Positions 9,652 through 18,706 of a stretch of 64,000 nucleotides of DNA are shown one piece after another; the first letter of the stretch is position 1; each line of letters starts with the position of its first letter. Below the pieces are notes generated by a model. That model was not told the origin of the DNA, searched no databases, and saw only the letters and a list, made by a program, of their open reading frames with translations. Source of the stretch: GCA-2746605 sp963704835. GTDB lineage: Bacteria > Bacteroidota > Ignavibacteria > Ignavibacteriales > Melioribacteraceae. The stretch covers positions 1 through 64,000 of the forward strand of contig CAVPHW010000003.1 in NCBI GenBank assembly GCA_963704835.1, written 5' to 3'. A program made the translations under genes and the position numbers.

Positions 9652-9740
9652 TAGCTCCGAACTTCTCAGCCAGTCTAAAAACTCCCATCTCAATAACAGC
9701 TTCTCAGCCAGCCTTATTTAAGCTCCGCTATATAAAGGAT
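9652..9740 (+). repeat. Direct repeat copy 2 (~89 bp)
   Basis: The second copy of the repeat at 2361-2450, same orientation, differing by a few bases. It lies between the terminator of the membrane-protein gene and the RadC-like gene. The interval between copies is about 7.2 kb. Confidence 0.85.
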
Positions 9741-9785
9741 TATATCAAAAGATAATCTCTATAACATAATGTATTTAAACAACAT

Positions 9786-9807
9786 AAGCCGATCAAAAGG
9801 CTTTTTT
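9786..9807 (+). promoter_or_regulatory. Small hairpin with T-run in the radC leader
   Basis: AAGCC / GGCTT stem with an eight-base loop followed by a run of T, located 26 bases before the RadC-like start. It could be a weak terminator or attenuator for the element's first operon. Confidence 0.3.
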
Positions 9808-9832
9808 CATTTTAAACAAGTAGGAGGTTCTA

Positions 9833-10285
9833 ATGAAGCATTGCATTAAAACAATCACCTGGAAATTCAAGGATTCCGGTGAATCATATCCACAACTTAA
9901 AGATCGTAAAGTTAAGATTACCTCTCCATCTCAAATGTATGAGAACTTTAACTTTCTCTTTGAAGGAGAAGTAAAAGAAAAGTTCGTTGTCTTCTGGTTA
10001 AGCACAAGCAACAATGTAATTGGTTTTGAGGTTATATCAGAAGGATTATTAAATAGTTCTTTAGTTCATCCCAGAGAGGTCTTCAGAGGTGCTATTGTAG
10101 CAACTTGTGCAAATATAATACTAGCTCACAATCACCCTTCAGGAAATATTGAACCATCTAAAGAAGACATTTCTATAACTAAGAGGCTAACCGAAGCCGG
10201 CAAAATACTTGATATATCAGTGTTGGATCATGTAATCTTTGGAGATGATGGTTTTACATCGCTTGTAGAACAGAGGATAATCTAA
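9833..10285 (+). CDS. RadC-like JAB/MPN domain protein
   Basis: A 150-residue protein with the metal-binding JAB/MPN+ signature of RadC: an upstream glutamate in FEVISEGLLN, then HNHPSGNIEPSKED (H-x-H...D). The N-terminal helix-hairpin-helix region of chromosomal RadC is missing. This is typical of the short RadC-like proteins in plasmids, integrative elements and phages, where they travel with anti-restriction genes. The family's biochemical activity is not settled; a metal-dependent hydrolase or DNA-associated role is the usual proposal. Strong RBS (AGGAGG). It is the first gene of a same-strand run with Gam-like and ArdC-like genes, which supports a mobile-element accessory role. Confidence 0.85.
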   Translation: MKHCIKTITWKFKDSGESYPQLKDRKVKITSPSQMYENFNFLFEGEVKEKFVVFWLSTSNNVIGFEVISEGLLNSSLVHPREVFRGAIVATCANIILAHNHPSGNIEPSKEDISITKRLTEAGKILDISVLDHVIFGDDGFTSLVEQRII

Positions 10286-10357
10286 TTACACACTTTGAGT
10301 TTATCAGGTATAAAAATACCAACTAACTAAATCAATAATCTAATTAAGGAGTAGTAA

Positions 10358-10883
10358 ATGGAACAAGAAAATAGCATCACATTTATGGACGAACTCTTGG
10401 CGGAAGTAGAAATTCGCGAGGAGGAGCAGACAGAAGCATACTTTGATTTGCTAATCGCAAAGGTTGCAGGATTGGAGGCAAAGATAGCATCTAACTTTAA
10501 GACGGCTGAGGAGGAGGTTAAAATAATTACTGATTTCTACTTGAAGAAGAATTCTAAAGTGCAGGAAGTTATTAACGGCATTTCGCGGCTTTTGGAGGAA
10601 TATATCAGGAGTAAAGGTGAGAAGACAATTACTCTACCGCATGGAACATTAAAGCTTCATAAGAAGCCAGATAAGGTTGAAGTTAGTGATCTAGAATCTA
10701 TTCATGCAATTCGCAACTGAAGAATTACTCACAAAAGTGCCGGAAAGTTATAAACCGAATTTATCAAAAATTAAGAGTTATATAAAGTTCTCAGGTAGAG
10801 TTCCAAAGGGGATTTCACAGATTCCAGGATACGAGGATTTTAAGCTCACAATAAATAACAATCAATCAAATAACGAGGTATAA
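10358..10883 (+). CDS. Gam-like host-nuclease inhibitor protein (frameshifted near 3' end)
   Basis: The first 120 codons read MEQENSITFMDELLAEVEIR, a helical coiled region, then TLPHGTLKLHKKPDKVEV, the beta-hairpin signature of phage Mu Gam-family proteins that bind DNA ends and shield them from exonucleases. A stop follows at 10718-10720. Moving one frame near 10700 gives MQFATEELLTKVPE, then KSYIKFSGRVPKGISQIPGY to a stop at 10883, which is the expected Gam C-terminal part, ending two bases before the next ATG. I therefore read one gene of about 175 codons with a single frameshift, natural or artefactual. Confidence 0.7.
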
Positions 10884-10884
10884 A

Positions 10885-11367
10885 ATGACAAGACGCAGCA
10901 AGCTCGAATTGGAAATCAATCGACCCGTAGAAATCGAATTATTATTCGATGACCCAATCGTTGGAGAGAGTAATTTCGGGCAATATTTTATGTATGCTGT
11001 TTCAGTAAATGGAACTGAGTATTCTTATTTTGCACCGGAAGAAGTTCATTATGAGTTATGCAAACTCTATAAAAGTGATAAAGCAATCGTGACCAAAATC
11101 GCCGCGCAAAGAGGTTCTAAATTGGTAACAAAATATGATGTAAAAGTACTAAACAAAGTAACGCCTAAAGCAGAAGTAGTATCAATAGGTGAGGCAATAG
11201 AAGAGATACTTCCTACTCCTGAATACGAAGATGAGCCTGATGAATACTTCCATGTTATGAAACGTTCATATTCAGATGCGTTAAAGATTAACTCAGATCT
11301 TAACGGCATGGCTGACCCTGCTAAAATTGCTATAACACTTTTCATCGCTAGGTCTAAGCAAATCTAA
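10885..11367 (+). CDS. Hypothetical protein, possible OB-fold/ssDNA-binding
   Basis: A 160-residue soluble protein. Residues 1-95 are beta-rich (ELEINRPVEIELLFDDPIVG, YFMYAVSVNGTEYSYFAPEE, GSKLVTKYDVKVLN), and the order of strands is compatible with an OB fold. The C-terminal part is acidic (PTPEYEDEPDEYFH) and then helical. An acidic tail after an OB domain is typical of phage single-stranded DNA-binding proteins. Its place directly after the Gam-like gene supports a DNA-metabolism role, but I did not recognise a specific family. This is inference from pattern and context. Confidence 0.5.
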   Translation: MTRRSKLELEINRPVEIELLFDDPIVGESNFGQYFMYAVSVNGTEYSYFAPEEVHYELCKLYKSDKAIVTKIAAQRGSKLVTKYDVKVLNKVTPKAEVVSIGEAIEEILPTPEYEDEPDEYFHVMKRSYSDALKINSDLNGMADPAKIAITLFIARSKQI

Positions 11368-11488
11368 ACTCCAATCTAGAGTATCACCAACCAGCTTTAC
11401 AAATCCAATTAACTAATAATTAACAATATCCATGATGGGCGAAGTGTGTCTAGTAGTGCATTTTGTCCATTGTGGAGGAGGAATATTT

Positions 11489-11677
11489 ATGAAAAGTAAT
11501 CAAATATCTAGAGCAATATTAAACGATGAGATTAAGCTTAACCATTGGTTTAGGTTTCAAAATGACAATGTTCTATGTCCCTGGTGTTATAATTTCACAA
11601 TTTATAGTGATATGCAGGAATATAACGAGTGTGAGGTATGCAGACGATCAATCACGGAAGACGGATTTATCCAATGA
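11489..11677 (+). CDS. Small zinc-ribbon protein
   Basis: A 62-residue protein starting MKSNQISRAI behind GGAGGAGG. It has two CxxC knuckles, CPWC and CEVC, separated by 21 residues, a zinc-ribbon layout. Such small zinc ribbons are frequent in phage and mobile-element early regions. The start at 11489 is preferred to an upstream in-frame ATG because of the strong ribosome binding site. Confidence 0.6.
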   Translation: MKSNQISRAILNDEIKLNHWFRFQNDNVLCPWCYNFTIYSDMQEYNECEVCRRSITEDGFIQ

Positions 11678-11688
11678 AGGAGGTTTAC

Positions 11689-11868
11689 ATGGTATCTAGT
11701 AAAATCTTAAGCATAAATGTAAATAAAGCCTATGACTACTTACCTGTAGGCAGTTCAGAAAAGGACAGGCTGCAGAAGATATTAATAGCCGAATTAATAG
11801 AACTTACAGAAAGGTTCGATGGACCTGTTAAAGTAGAAATAATCTTTCAGGCAAAAGGAAATATATAA
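11689..11868 (+). CDS. Small hypothetical protein
   Basis: A 59-residue product, MVSSKILSINVNKAYDYLPV, then LTERFDGPVKVEIIFQAKGN. The start is fixed by a perfect AAGGAGG five bases upstream. An amphipathic helix is followed by a strand. No family recognised. It lies 12 bases before the ArdC-like gene and is presumably cotranscribed with it. Confidence 0.5.
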   Translation: MVSSKILSINVNKAYDYLPVGSSEKDRLQKILIAELIELTERFDGPVKVEIIFQAKGNI

Positions 11869-11880
11869 GGAGAATTGACT

Positions 11881-12699
11881 ATGAATAGAAATGAATTATT
11901 CGAAAAGATAAATAATCAGATATTGGAGAAGCTCAAAGAGGGTGTCGTCCCTTGGAAGAAATCATGGAAGGAAGGGATACCTTCTAATTTTATTAGCAAA
12001 AGAGCATATCATGGAATTAATTTCCTAAGCCTGTCAATGAAGGATTTTCCATCACCATATTATCTCACTTTCAACCAATGCAGGGAAAGAGGTGGTTCTA
12101 TAATAGCAGGCTCTAAATCTCAGATGATAATCTATTGGAAGGTATTGGAATATAGGAACGAAGAGAGAGAAGAGGATATTACAGAAGTATCCTTATATCA
12201 GGTATAGCAATGTATTTAATATAAGCCAGACTAGTTTGAATAATATCGAGGATGATGAAAAAGTTCAAATACTTGAATGTGAACAGATCCTTGCAGGGAT
12301 GAAGGAGAAGCCAGAGATAAGAAACAATATTTCAAGATGTTATTACGCGCCGACTGAGGATTATATCTCAATTCCAAAGATATCTAGATTTCGACAGTCC
12401 AGATGAATATTACAGCAGTCTGTTTCATGAATTAGGACATTGGACAGGGGCAGTTGCAAGAACTAACAGGCATAAGAATACTGGTTTCGAGGAGGATAGT
12501 TATTGTTATGAAGAACTAGTAGCTGAAATTTTCGGAAGTTATATTTGTGCTTTATGCGGTATAAGTCCGAGTGTGATTAGTAAATCAAGCAGCTTATGTA
12601 AATGGATGGATCAGGTTAAGCAAGGAGAAAGAATTGGTATTTGCCCGAGCTGCTGTCGATGCACAAAAAGCTGTAAATTTCATCATGCATGTAGACTAA
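11881..12699 (+). pseudogene. ardC: ArdC-like antirestriction protein, multiply frameshifted
   Basis: The N-terminal part (KINNQILEKLKEGVVPWKKS, then SNFISKRAYHGINFLSLS and IIYWKV) is the ArdC ssDNA-binding domain. The rest is recovered by changing frame near 12195 (YSNVFNISQT), 12390 (DSPDEYYSSLFHELGHWTG) and 12640 (VFARAAVDAQKAVNFIMHVD, stop at 12699). HELGH is the zinc-metallopeptidase motif of the ArdC C-terminal domain, and YEELVAEIFGSYIC supplies the downstream glutamate region. ArdC-type proteins protect incoming plasmid DNA from restriction. The broken frame means it may be inactive, or that the sequence has indel errors. RBS AAGGAGAA. Confidence 0.75.
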
Positions 12700-12715
12700 A
12701 ACTAGTTATACTATT

Positions 12716-12744
12716 AAGGCTCTATGATTCTTTAAAGGAGCCTT
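12716..12744 (+). terminator. Probable terminator hairpin
   Basis: Seven-pair stem AAGGCTC / GAGCCTT with a 15-base loop, 17 bases after the ArdC-like stop. There is no long T run, so termination strength is uncertain. Confidence 0.4.
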
Positions 12745-12851
12745 AAAATAGTTGGGTTCTATAATTTTGATCAATTTATCTACTTATATGATAAGAATTA
12801 ATTTCTAATCTATATCTTTCAACTTCTTAATTCTGGATTCATTTAAACCCA

Positions 12852-15557
12852 ATGACTAAAAACTCATATCCCAAACTCCTTTATAATTTTGATATTAATA
12901 AAGAAAATTTAATTGGTGAAAAAAACAGAGAGAAAAGAGAAGAATTCTTAATTAAAGTAGTTAAAAACCTTTACACAATTGGTTGGAAGTACCATGAAGT
13001 AATAGCATATTTCAATATACCTCAGTTATTTAATGCAGAAATTAAGAGAATTGCTAATTTTATATTCACACAAGACCGGAGATACAATCCGTTTGGTTAT
13101 TGGCATACATTCAAATTCGATATTCCACTAGCAGCACTCTCTTTCTCTAAGGCTAAATTGAACTCAACAACACTGAGTGAAGCAGGGGTAATATTTGGCC
13201 TATATATACTCGATAGAGCTAACAATAACAATTCAACAAAAGAAAAACTAACAGCAGCCATCAAAGAACATAAAAATGACGAGATAATTGCAGAATTAAA
13301 CAATATAAAAGAAAGAAATTCAGTATTACTTCTTGAACAACCTTCAACATTAAGGTTATTTGCAGATATAGACAAAGCAACACTTAATAAAGCAATTGAA
13401 ACGATCAACATAAATTTAAAAACAGAACTAAAAATATATTATGAACAGTATGATAGCGGAGTGACTAAAACTAGGGCTTGGATAACTGGTCATAAAAAAA
13501 TATTAAAGTATTTTAAAGCTTATTGCAAAACGAAGAAGAAAGTTCTAAATGAATTTACACAGACAATTGGTGATTTAACCAATGGCGGGATTAATATTCT
13601 TGAAGTGGATAATGAAATACTAGATAAAAATTCACAATTTTATATTGATGAGTACAATAGAGAACTTACAGCAACTAAAAGAAGTAGCACTAAACTTAGT
13701 GATCACTATCATTCATGCTTCAAATCAAAAGGTAACTTAAAACTTGAATACTTCTTCGATCAATATGAATCTACCTTTTTAAATGAAAAGAAAACATATC
13801 TATCACAGTTACCTATTAAAAGTAATCCTGCTCTCAGAATATATAAAGTAAAGAAAAAGTTTTATCTGGCATGCCAAAAAGATTTCCTAAATTACAAACT
13901 CATTCTTTCAACACTATACGGAGATAAGTCTTCATTACAGAAGACATTTAAAATTAAAACACTTCTTAAAGAATTCTCAATTGACATGATTCCAGACAAG
14001 AAAGCAGCATCAACCCTCAAAGCAATTGCATACTACAGAAAAAATTTCATTAAATCTGAAATTGGAAATCATATACACCCAATAAGTAGTCCCATAAATC
14101 CTATTACTGACAGCAGACACTTTATGCAAATCAAGGCAATCAAGAAACTCATTAAAAGGATGAGTAATACTGGAATAATGATTGATCTTAATAAGTTAAA
14201 ATCACTAAAGAATGATATTTCAAATGAAATAAATAGAAGAAAAGACATTCCCAAACAGATAAATCAACCAACTGCAATCCCTGAAATATCAGATTTTCAA
14301 TTTGATTTTGATGAAGATGAAGAATTAAAACTAGACAAATTAGAGTTGAAAACTTTAGAAAACTACCTGGAAAATATTAAGTCATACCTAGGCTCAGTAG
14401 CAAACATGAAATCAACATCAATCCCAAAACTATATGGAAATTTCAATAGTCATGGAGCAATAACACATAGAATGACTTGCCGAGGAATTAACCTACAAGG
14501 AATACCAAAACCTATCCGGAAAAGTATCTTTGCAACAAAATCAGGTTATAAACTTCTCTCTGCAGACGTAGCCGGGCAAGATATTGTGGTTACAGCAAAT
14601 ATAGCCTATAGAATTGCTAATGATATTAACCTTGAAGGAACTGTAAGTGCAGTATGTATAAAAACAATTCGGGACAACATTGACGCTACAATTTTAAAGT
14701 TAAGTGATAAGCGTAAAAACCCAATAAATTTAATCACGGATCATGTATATGAAGATTTTATATCAAAATTTATTGATCCTAACCCTATTGATTATGATAA
14801 AATTCGTAATTATGTAAAAAGGATAGTTTATGCAAAATTCTATGGAGGGGGTAAAAGGACTGTAACAATTGAAGTAAAAGAAAGAAGTCTCAATAGGATC
14901 GCCACTGCAATTAAAGAGGCGCTGCCAATTATTGATCAATCAGATCTAATAAAAAGAATGGGAAGATTTCTGAGCAAGATTGGGCTCAAAGAAGCCAAGG
15001 AGCTCCAGTCAGCGATCAAGGAAAACTACCTACAATATCTGAAAAATTTAGAGGATGGGGATAGATTTGTAAAGCTTATCGATAACAACCTATATGAATT
15101 CAGCAAACACGAATACCTTTATGATAGTGTTGAATTCTTCATCAAACTTAATCTCCCAGGAATATTAGATGTATTTGAAATCCTGCAATACTACATGGAG
15201 ACTAATAAGTACAAACTAACCTATCCAACTGCACTAGGTTGGCAAACTCCTATAGATCCACTTAATCCATCTAAAATCAATGAGGTAATTACTAAGAGCA
15301 AAAGCTATGTTATACAAGCAACAGGAGCAGAGTTTATTCGGGAATGGCTCCTGACTCTTAGCAAATCTGAGGATTATCAGCGAAACCGGTTCACCATTAT
15401 ATCCGCAATCCACGATCAAATAATTGTTGAAACACCAAGTAGGTTTGAGACTCAAATCGGAAATCTCCTAATCAGCTCAGCTAAAGAGGCAGCAAGGAGA
15501 ATTGGCCTGAATGAGAACACTATCCACATCCCTAGTATAAAGACTCTGGCAGGATAA
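12852..15557 (+). CDS. Divergent family A DNA polymerase of a mobile element
   Basis: A 901-residue protein. The C-terminal half carries the polymerase core of family A. Motif A is LLSADVAGQDIVV (Asp572 in the metal-binding position; the steric-gate Glu position is Asp577). Motif B is R652-x3-K656-x7-Y664-G665 (RNYVKRIVYAKFYGGG), exactly the Klenow spacing. Motif C is SAIHDQIIVE (His854-Asp855, with Gln where Pol I has Glu). The segment before motif A (HRMTCRGINLQGIPKPIRKS) matches the usual TGRLSSxxPNLQNIP region. The N-terminal ~430 residues match no exonuclease motif that I can see. It is presumably the replicative polymerase of the integrated element. It follows the ArdC-like operon and precedes a long non-coding region. 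No clear Shine-Dalgarno. Confidence 0.8.
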   Translation: MTKNSYPKLLYNFDINKENLIGEKNREKREEFLIKVVKNLYTIGWKYHEVIAYFNIPQLFNAEIKRIANFIFTQDRRYNPFGYWHTFKFDIPLAALSFSKAKLNSTTLSEAGVIFGLYILDRANNNNSTKEKLTAAIKEHKNDEIIAELNNIKERNSVLLLEQPSTLRLFADIDKATLNKAIETININLKTELKIYYEQYDSGVTKTRAWITGHKKILKYFKAYCKTKKKVLNEFTQTIGDLTNGGINILEVDNEILDKNSQFYIDEYNRELTATKRSSTKLSDHYHSCFKSKGNLKLEYFFDQYESTFLNEKKTYLSQLPIKSNPALRIYKVKKKFYLACQKDFLNYKLILSTLYGDKSSLQKTFKIKTLLKEFSIDMIPDKKAASTLKAIAYYRKNFIKSEIGNHIHPISSPINPITDSRHFMQIKAIKKLIKRMSNTGIMIDLNKLKSLKNDISNEINRRKDIPKQINQPTAIPEISDFQFDFDEDEELKLDKLELKTLENYLENIKSYLGSVANMKSTSIPKLYGNFNSHGAITHRMTCRGINLQGIPKPIRKSIFATKSGYKLLSADVAGQDIVVTANIAYRIANDINLEGTVSAVCIKTIRDNIDATILKLSDKRKNPINLITDHVYEDFISKFIDPNPIDYDKIRNYVKRIVYAKFYGGGKRTVTIEVKERSLNRIATAIKEALPIIDQSDLIKRMGRFLSKIGLKEAKELQSAIKENYLQYLKNLEDGDRFVKLIDNNLYEFSKHEYLYDSVEFFIKLNLPGILDVFEILQYYMETNKYKLTYPTALGWQTPIDPLNPSKINEVITKSKSYVIQATGAEFIREWLLTLSKSEDYQRNRFTIISAIHDQIIVETPSRFETQIGNLLISSAKEAARRIGLNENTIHIPSIKTLAG

Positions 15558-15683
15558 TACTAAGCAATAGTAGACTCTTGAGATGATCCTGATCCACAAT
15601 CTATCTAGACAATTTAATCTCTGTAATTGCAACATTACCGATGATACTTAGGCTGACAGAGTGATTTAGTTAGCTATATAATC

Positions 15684-16010
15684 CCTGGCTGAAGATACTC
15701 ATACCTTTAAATATTAGCGCTTTAGAAAGAATATGAACCTGCAGACTTACTTTGAAACAGGATGATTTAAAAGCATTTCTATACACTATATGATATTGAA
15801 TCTATATAATCTTCACTGAGCCTGAATAGAATTTGAGATCTACCTTGGGGCAATATTAACTCCTGGCTTGGATGATTCCAATACAGTTATACATTGCTCT
15901 AGAATGTATCTGAACCAACAGACTTACCTTAAAACAGGTTGATTTAAAAAACATTCGAATACAATATAAGGTAATGGATACCCACATCATTTCACCCGCT
16001 TGAATAGAAT
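15684..16010 (+). repeat. Two tandem diverged ~150 bp units
   Basis: Copy 1 (15684-15833) and copy 2 (15862-16010) share ordered blocks: CCTGGCT; GAACC followed by CAGACTTAC; AAACAGG followed by TGATTTAAAA; and TGAATAGAAT near the end. The offset is about 177 bases. The blocks are conserved while the sequence between them has drifted, as expected for a functional duplicated element. Confidence 0.6.
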
Positions 16011-16563
16011 AATAGATATTTATAATTGTGCTATAATCAGTTATTATTTACTAGAAGGTCTGTCGGCTTGGTATATTTAATAGGGAGGAAAAAAGTATAC
16101 TTAATTTAATAACTTATTATAGATAAACACTTTAAAATATGATTAGCTGAAGAATTTATTTTAACTATATCAAAATCATTAGTTCTGCAAGTTAACTTCT
16201 TCGAAAATGTCGGGCTTATCCAAGTCTTTTCTTACCAATGAAAATGACTAAATCTATTTAACCCCTTTTCCTATTGATCTCTCATCCGTACGATAGCATA
16301 TTGCATATAGTAATTACAGTTAGTAGCTGAAGAGTTTCTAAAGATAATATAGGTGCTTTTAGCAATTAAAATCTAATACGAATTCAATAGTATTTATTAT
16401 AAGTAGCCAACAAGAAATAGCCTAGTGTCCATAACTCATTTGATTAGCTCCTTTTAACGGGAATAGTTGGTTTATTGAATTTATTTGAATCATTCGAATT
16501 ATAGATAGCTTCTTTCTAACCTGCAAAACATTCACATGAATACTTTAGGCATCAAATTAAGCA

Positions 16564-16647
16564 CTTACGAAATTAACAAATTGATCTTACGAAATATCAC
16601 TTTGATTCAATGAAATTAGGGGTATGGCACTACTTGACTTACGAAAT
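16564..16647 (+). promoter_or_regulatory. Triple CTTACGAAAT repeat upstream of the HTH gene
   Basis: Exact CTTACGAAAT copies at 16564-16573, 16586-16595 and 16638-16647, the first two spaced by 22 bases (about two helical turns). The last is 65 bases before the HTH gene start at 16712. Candidate operator or iteron sites for the element's regulator or replication protein. Confidence 0.5.
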
Positions 16648-16711
16648 GTACGGTGATTTATTTACAGCTTCAAATAAAAATTCCAATAACAAACAAAAAG
16701 GAGACGATGTA

Positions 16712-16888
16712 ATGGAATTAGTATCAATTAAAGAGGCGAGTGAGATAAGTGCTTTAAGCCGCCAGTATATTTGGCAGCTATGCCGTCAGAGCCGAATTGC
16801 GTATCAGAGGATAGGGAAGATGTTTGTGATTGAGAAATCCGACTTGCAGGCATATCTGGACTCAAGAGAACAAAAACAGCAAGATTAA
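16712..16888 (+). CDS. Excisionase-type helix-turn-helix protein
   Basis: A 58-residue MerR/excisionase-family DNA-binding domain: MELVSIKEASEISALSRQYI, then WQLCRQSRIAYQRIGKMFVI and EKSDLQAYLDSRE. The winged-helix pattern (SIKEAS...LSRQYIWQL...RIGKMFVIEKSDL) is typical of HTH_17 proteins. The start at 16712 has a good RBS (AAGGAG), better than an in-frame ATG ~100 bases upstream. It may control the element's replication or excision through the repeats just upstream. Confidence 0.7.
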   Translation: MELVSIKEASEISALSRQYIWQLCRQSRIAYQRIGKMFVIEKSDLQAYLDSREQKQQD

Positions 16889-16945
16889 ATCAACACCTGG
16901 TCGAAGGGCCAGGGAATTTTACAACAAGAATGGAATCAAATACAG

Positions 16946-18686
16946 ATGTACACAAGCACAAATACAGATAGTATAGAAAAATACTATCCCCACTATGATC
17001 AGGAAGCCATAAATGTATCTTCCACTAAGCCTGAAAAGTACTTAGCAGTCACTTATTCTCAGGATTACCAAATTGACTATGATGAATATTTAATATTCAA
17101 TCCCAGGTTGTTTAGTAAATCGAGGAAAGATAAAGCCTCTTTGCGCCGGCTGGCAGAGGTTGTTTTCTCTGAGCTCTCCTATAAATCAAAATATAATCTT
17201 GATGATAAACTAGAGGCGGTTGAAAATGTCCTCTGTAACCTCTTTAGAGGTGCTAGGAAGCATCAGGTGGTCTCAATAAGTCTAAACGCTAATGAATTCC
17301 CTCCTATAAAAGGTATATCATATGAATCACTATACTTATACAATCTTCAAAGAGACTATTGAACTGCTGGTCGGCGGCGGGATACTTGGTTTTGAAGAAA
17401 GGTCATTATTTCCCTGAACAGAATAAAGCACGCTATTCAAGGATATGGGCAAGCAATAAACTCCTGGATCTAAGGAAGGCAGGCAATTATTCTACCGCTA
17501 ACTCACTTTGCTCCTTATAAGAACTCTATCGTCTTAAAGGATTCTGATAAGCTGATAATTGCTTACAAGGATACCTATAAAGTGAAAGCGATGAGGGTAT
17601 TCCTGGATAAATACAATTCCTTCCTTGGTCTGCAGGAGGTGGGTTATATTCAACAACCTGAGCTGCAGGATAATAATCCTATACCCAAAAAATGCCTGCT
17701 ACACGTTCCCATCGATATAAAGATTGAATACCATAATGCATCTGCTGAGAGTATTACCAGGGGCTTGTTAAATTCCATTATACTAGATAGGTGTGATGAG
17801 CTTCCTGAGAAAAGCATGTGTTCAATTTCGTCTACGACGAGACAGGTTGCTAAAGAGCCCTTATCATTACTAAGCTATAATACAGATATATATACCTATT
17901 CATACCCGGCCCCTTCTCTACTAACTAATAAGGATTTGCCTGATCCCCAACCTAAGTTGTTTAACTATAAGCAGTTACAGACGAGTTTGCATCGCGTTTT
18001 TAATAATTCAAGCTTCTCATATGGAGGACGATTTTATGGCGGCGAATACCAATGCATTCCTCGAGATTGCCGTAGAGATATCCTGATAAATGGTAATACT
18101 ACTATTGAAGCTGATTTCTCTGCTTATCATATCTCAATGATTTATCATAGCAATAATATCCCTGTTTTAGCAGATCCGTATGATATTTATAATGACACAA
18201 TTATAAGAAATGCAGTAAAGTTAATGGTTAACACCGCATTGAATGCTTCCAGTAAAAATGGCGCAATAATTAGCTTTAGGAATGAACTTGACGGAATAGA
18301 AATAAAGGAATATGGTAGTAGAAGCTACAAGATACTCAACGAAGAGAAGCGGAAAGCAAATATTGCAATTAAAAAGCAGCTTGACCTCCATTTCCTGCAT
18401 AAAGTAGATGGATACCTGCCTGATCTTTTACTTAAAGATATTGTCGATCTACCACCCCTTGCTGCAAGATTACCTATTTACCGGTTATGGGTCTGCCCTT
18501 ATGAATATCGACTCCAAGATCGCCGAGGGAGTGCTAAAAAAGCTTACCTACAAGAAGATTCCTGCACTGTGTGTACATGACAGCTTTATTGTTGAATCGT
18601 GCCACCAAGAGGCTCTAATAGCGGCTATGAACCAAGAGTATAGCAGAGCAATGAATGGATTCACCTGTGATATCAAAATTAAATAA
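16946..18686 (+). pseudogene. Divergent single-subunit polymerase (family A / T7-RNAP superfamily-like), frameshifted
   Basis: Read across frame changes near 17340, 17390, 17500 and 18480, this gives one protein of about 570 residues. The N-terminal part ends in a winged-helix-like segment (ELLVGGGILGFE, RYSRIWASNKLLDL). The core follows: GGRFYGGEYQCIPRDCRRDI; motif A-like IEADFSAYHISMIY (Asp codon at 18113); motif B-like R-x3-K-x7-N-A (RNAVKLMVNTALNA, Arg codon 18206, Lys 18218) where family A polymerases have Tyr-Gly; and motif C-like CVHDSFIVE (His-Asp-Ser at 18576-18584) after MNIDSKIAEGVL. HDS is the motif C form of T7-like RNA polymerases; bacterial Pol I has HDE. I believe relatives occur in other mobile elements as unnamed proteins. 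The catalytic product (DNA, RNA or primers) is unknown. Confidence 0.6.
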
Positions 18687-18706
18687 TAAATAAAAGGAAC
18701 AATATT

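Larger units (their letters stand above)
15558..16711. other. 1.15 kb non-coding region with duplicated units, candidate origin or regulatory region
   Basis: No credible reading frame on either strand. It holds two diverged tandem copies of a ~150 base unit (15684-15833 and 15862-16010) and, near its right end, three exact copies of a 10-mer upstream of an HTH gene. A long AT-rich gene-free stretch between a polymerase gene and a regulator, with internal repeats, is what a replication origin or a cluster of non-coding RNAs could look like. This is inference only. Confidence 0.45.

Noticed and set aside
10706..10883. Independent small gene downstream of the Gam-like frame
   Set aside because: The segment has the expected sequence of the Gam C-terminal part (KSYIKFSGRVPKGISQIPG) and overlaps the upstream frame, so one frameshifted gene is simpler.
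15684..16010. CRISPR array
   Set aside because: Only two diverged units of ~150 bases with a ~28 base gap. CRISPR repeats would be short, identical and regularly spaced, and there are no cas genes.
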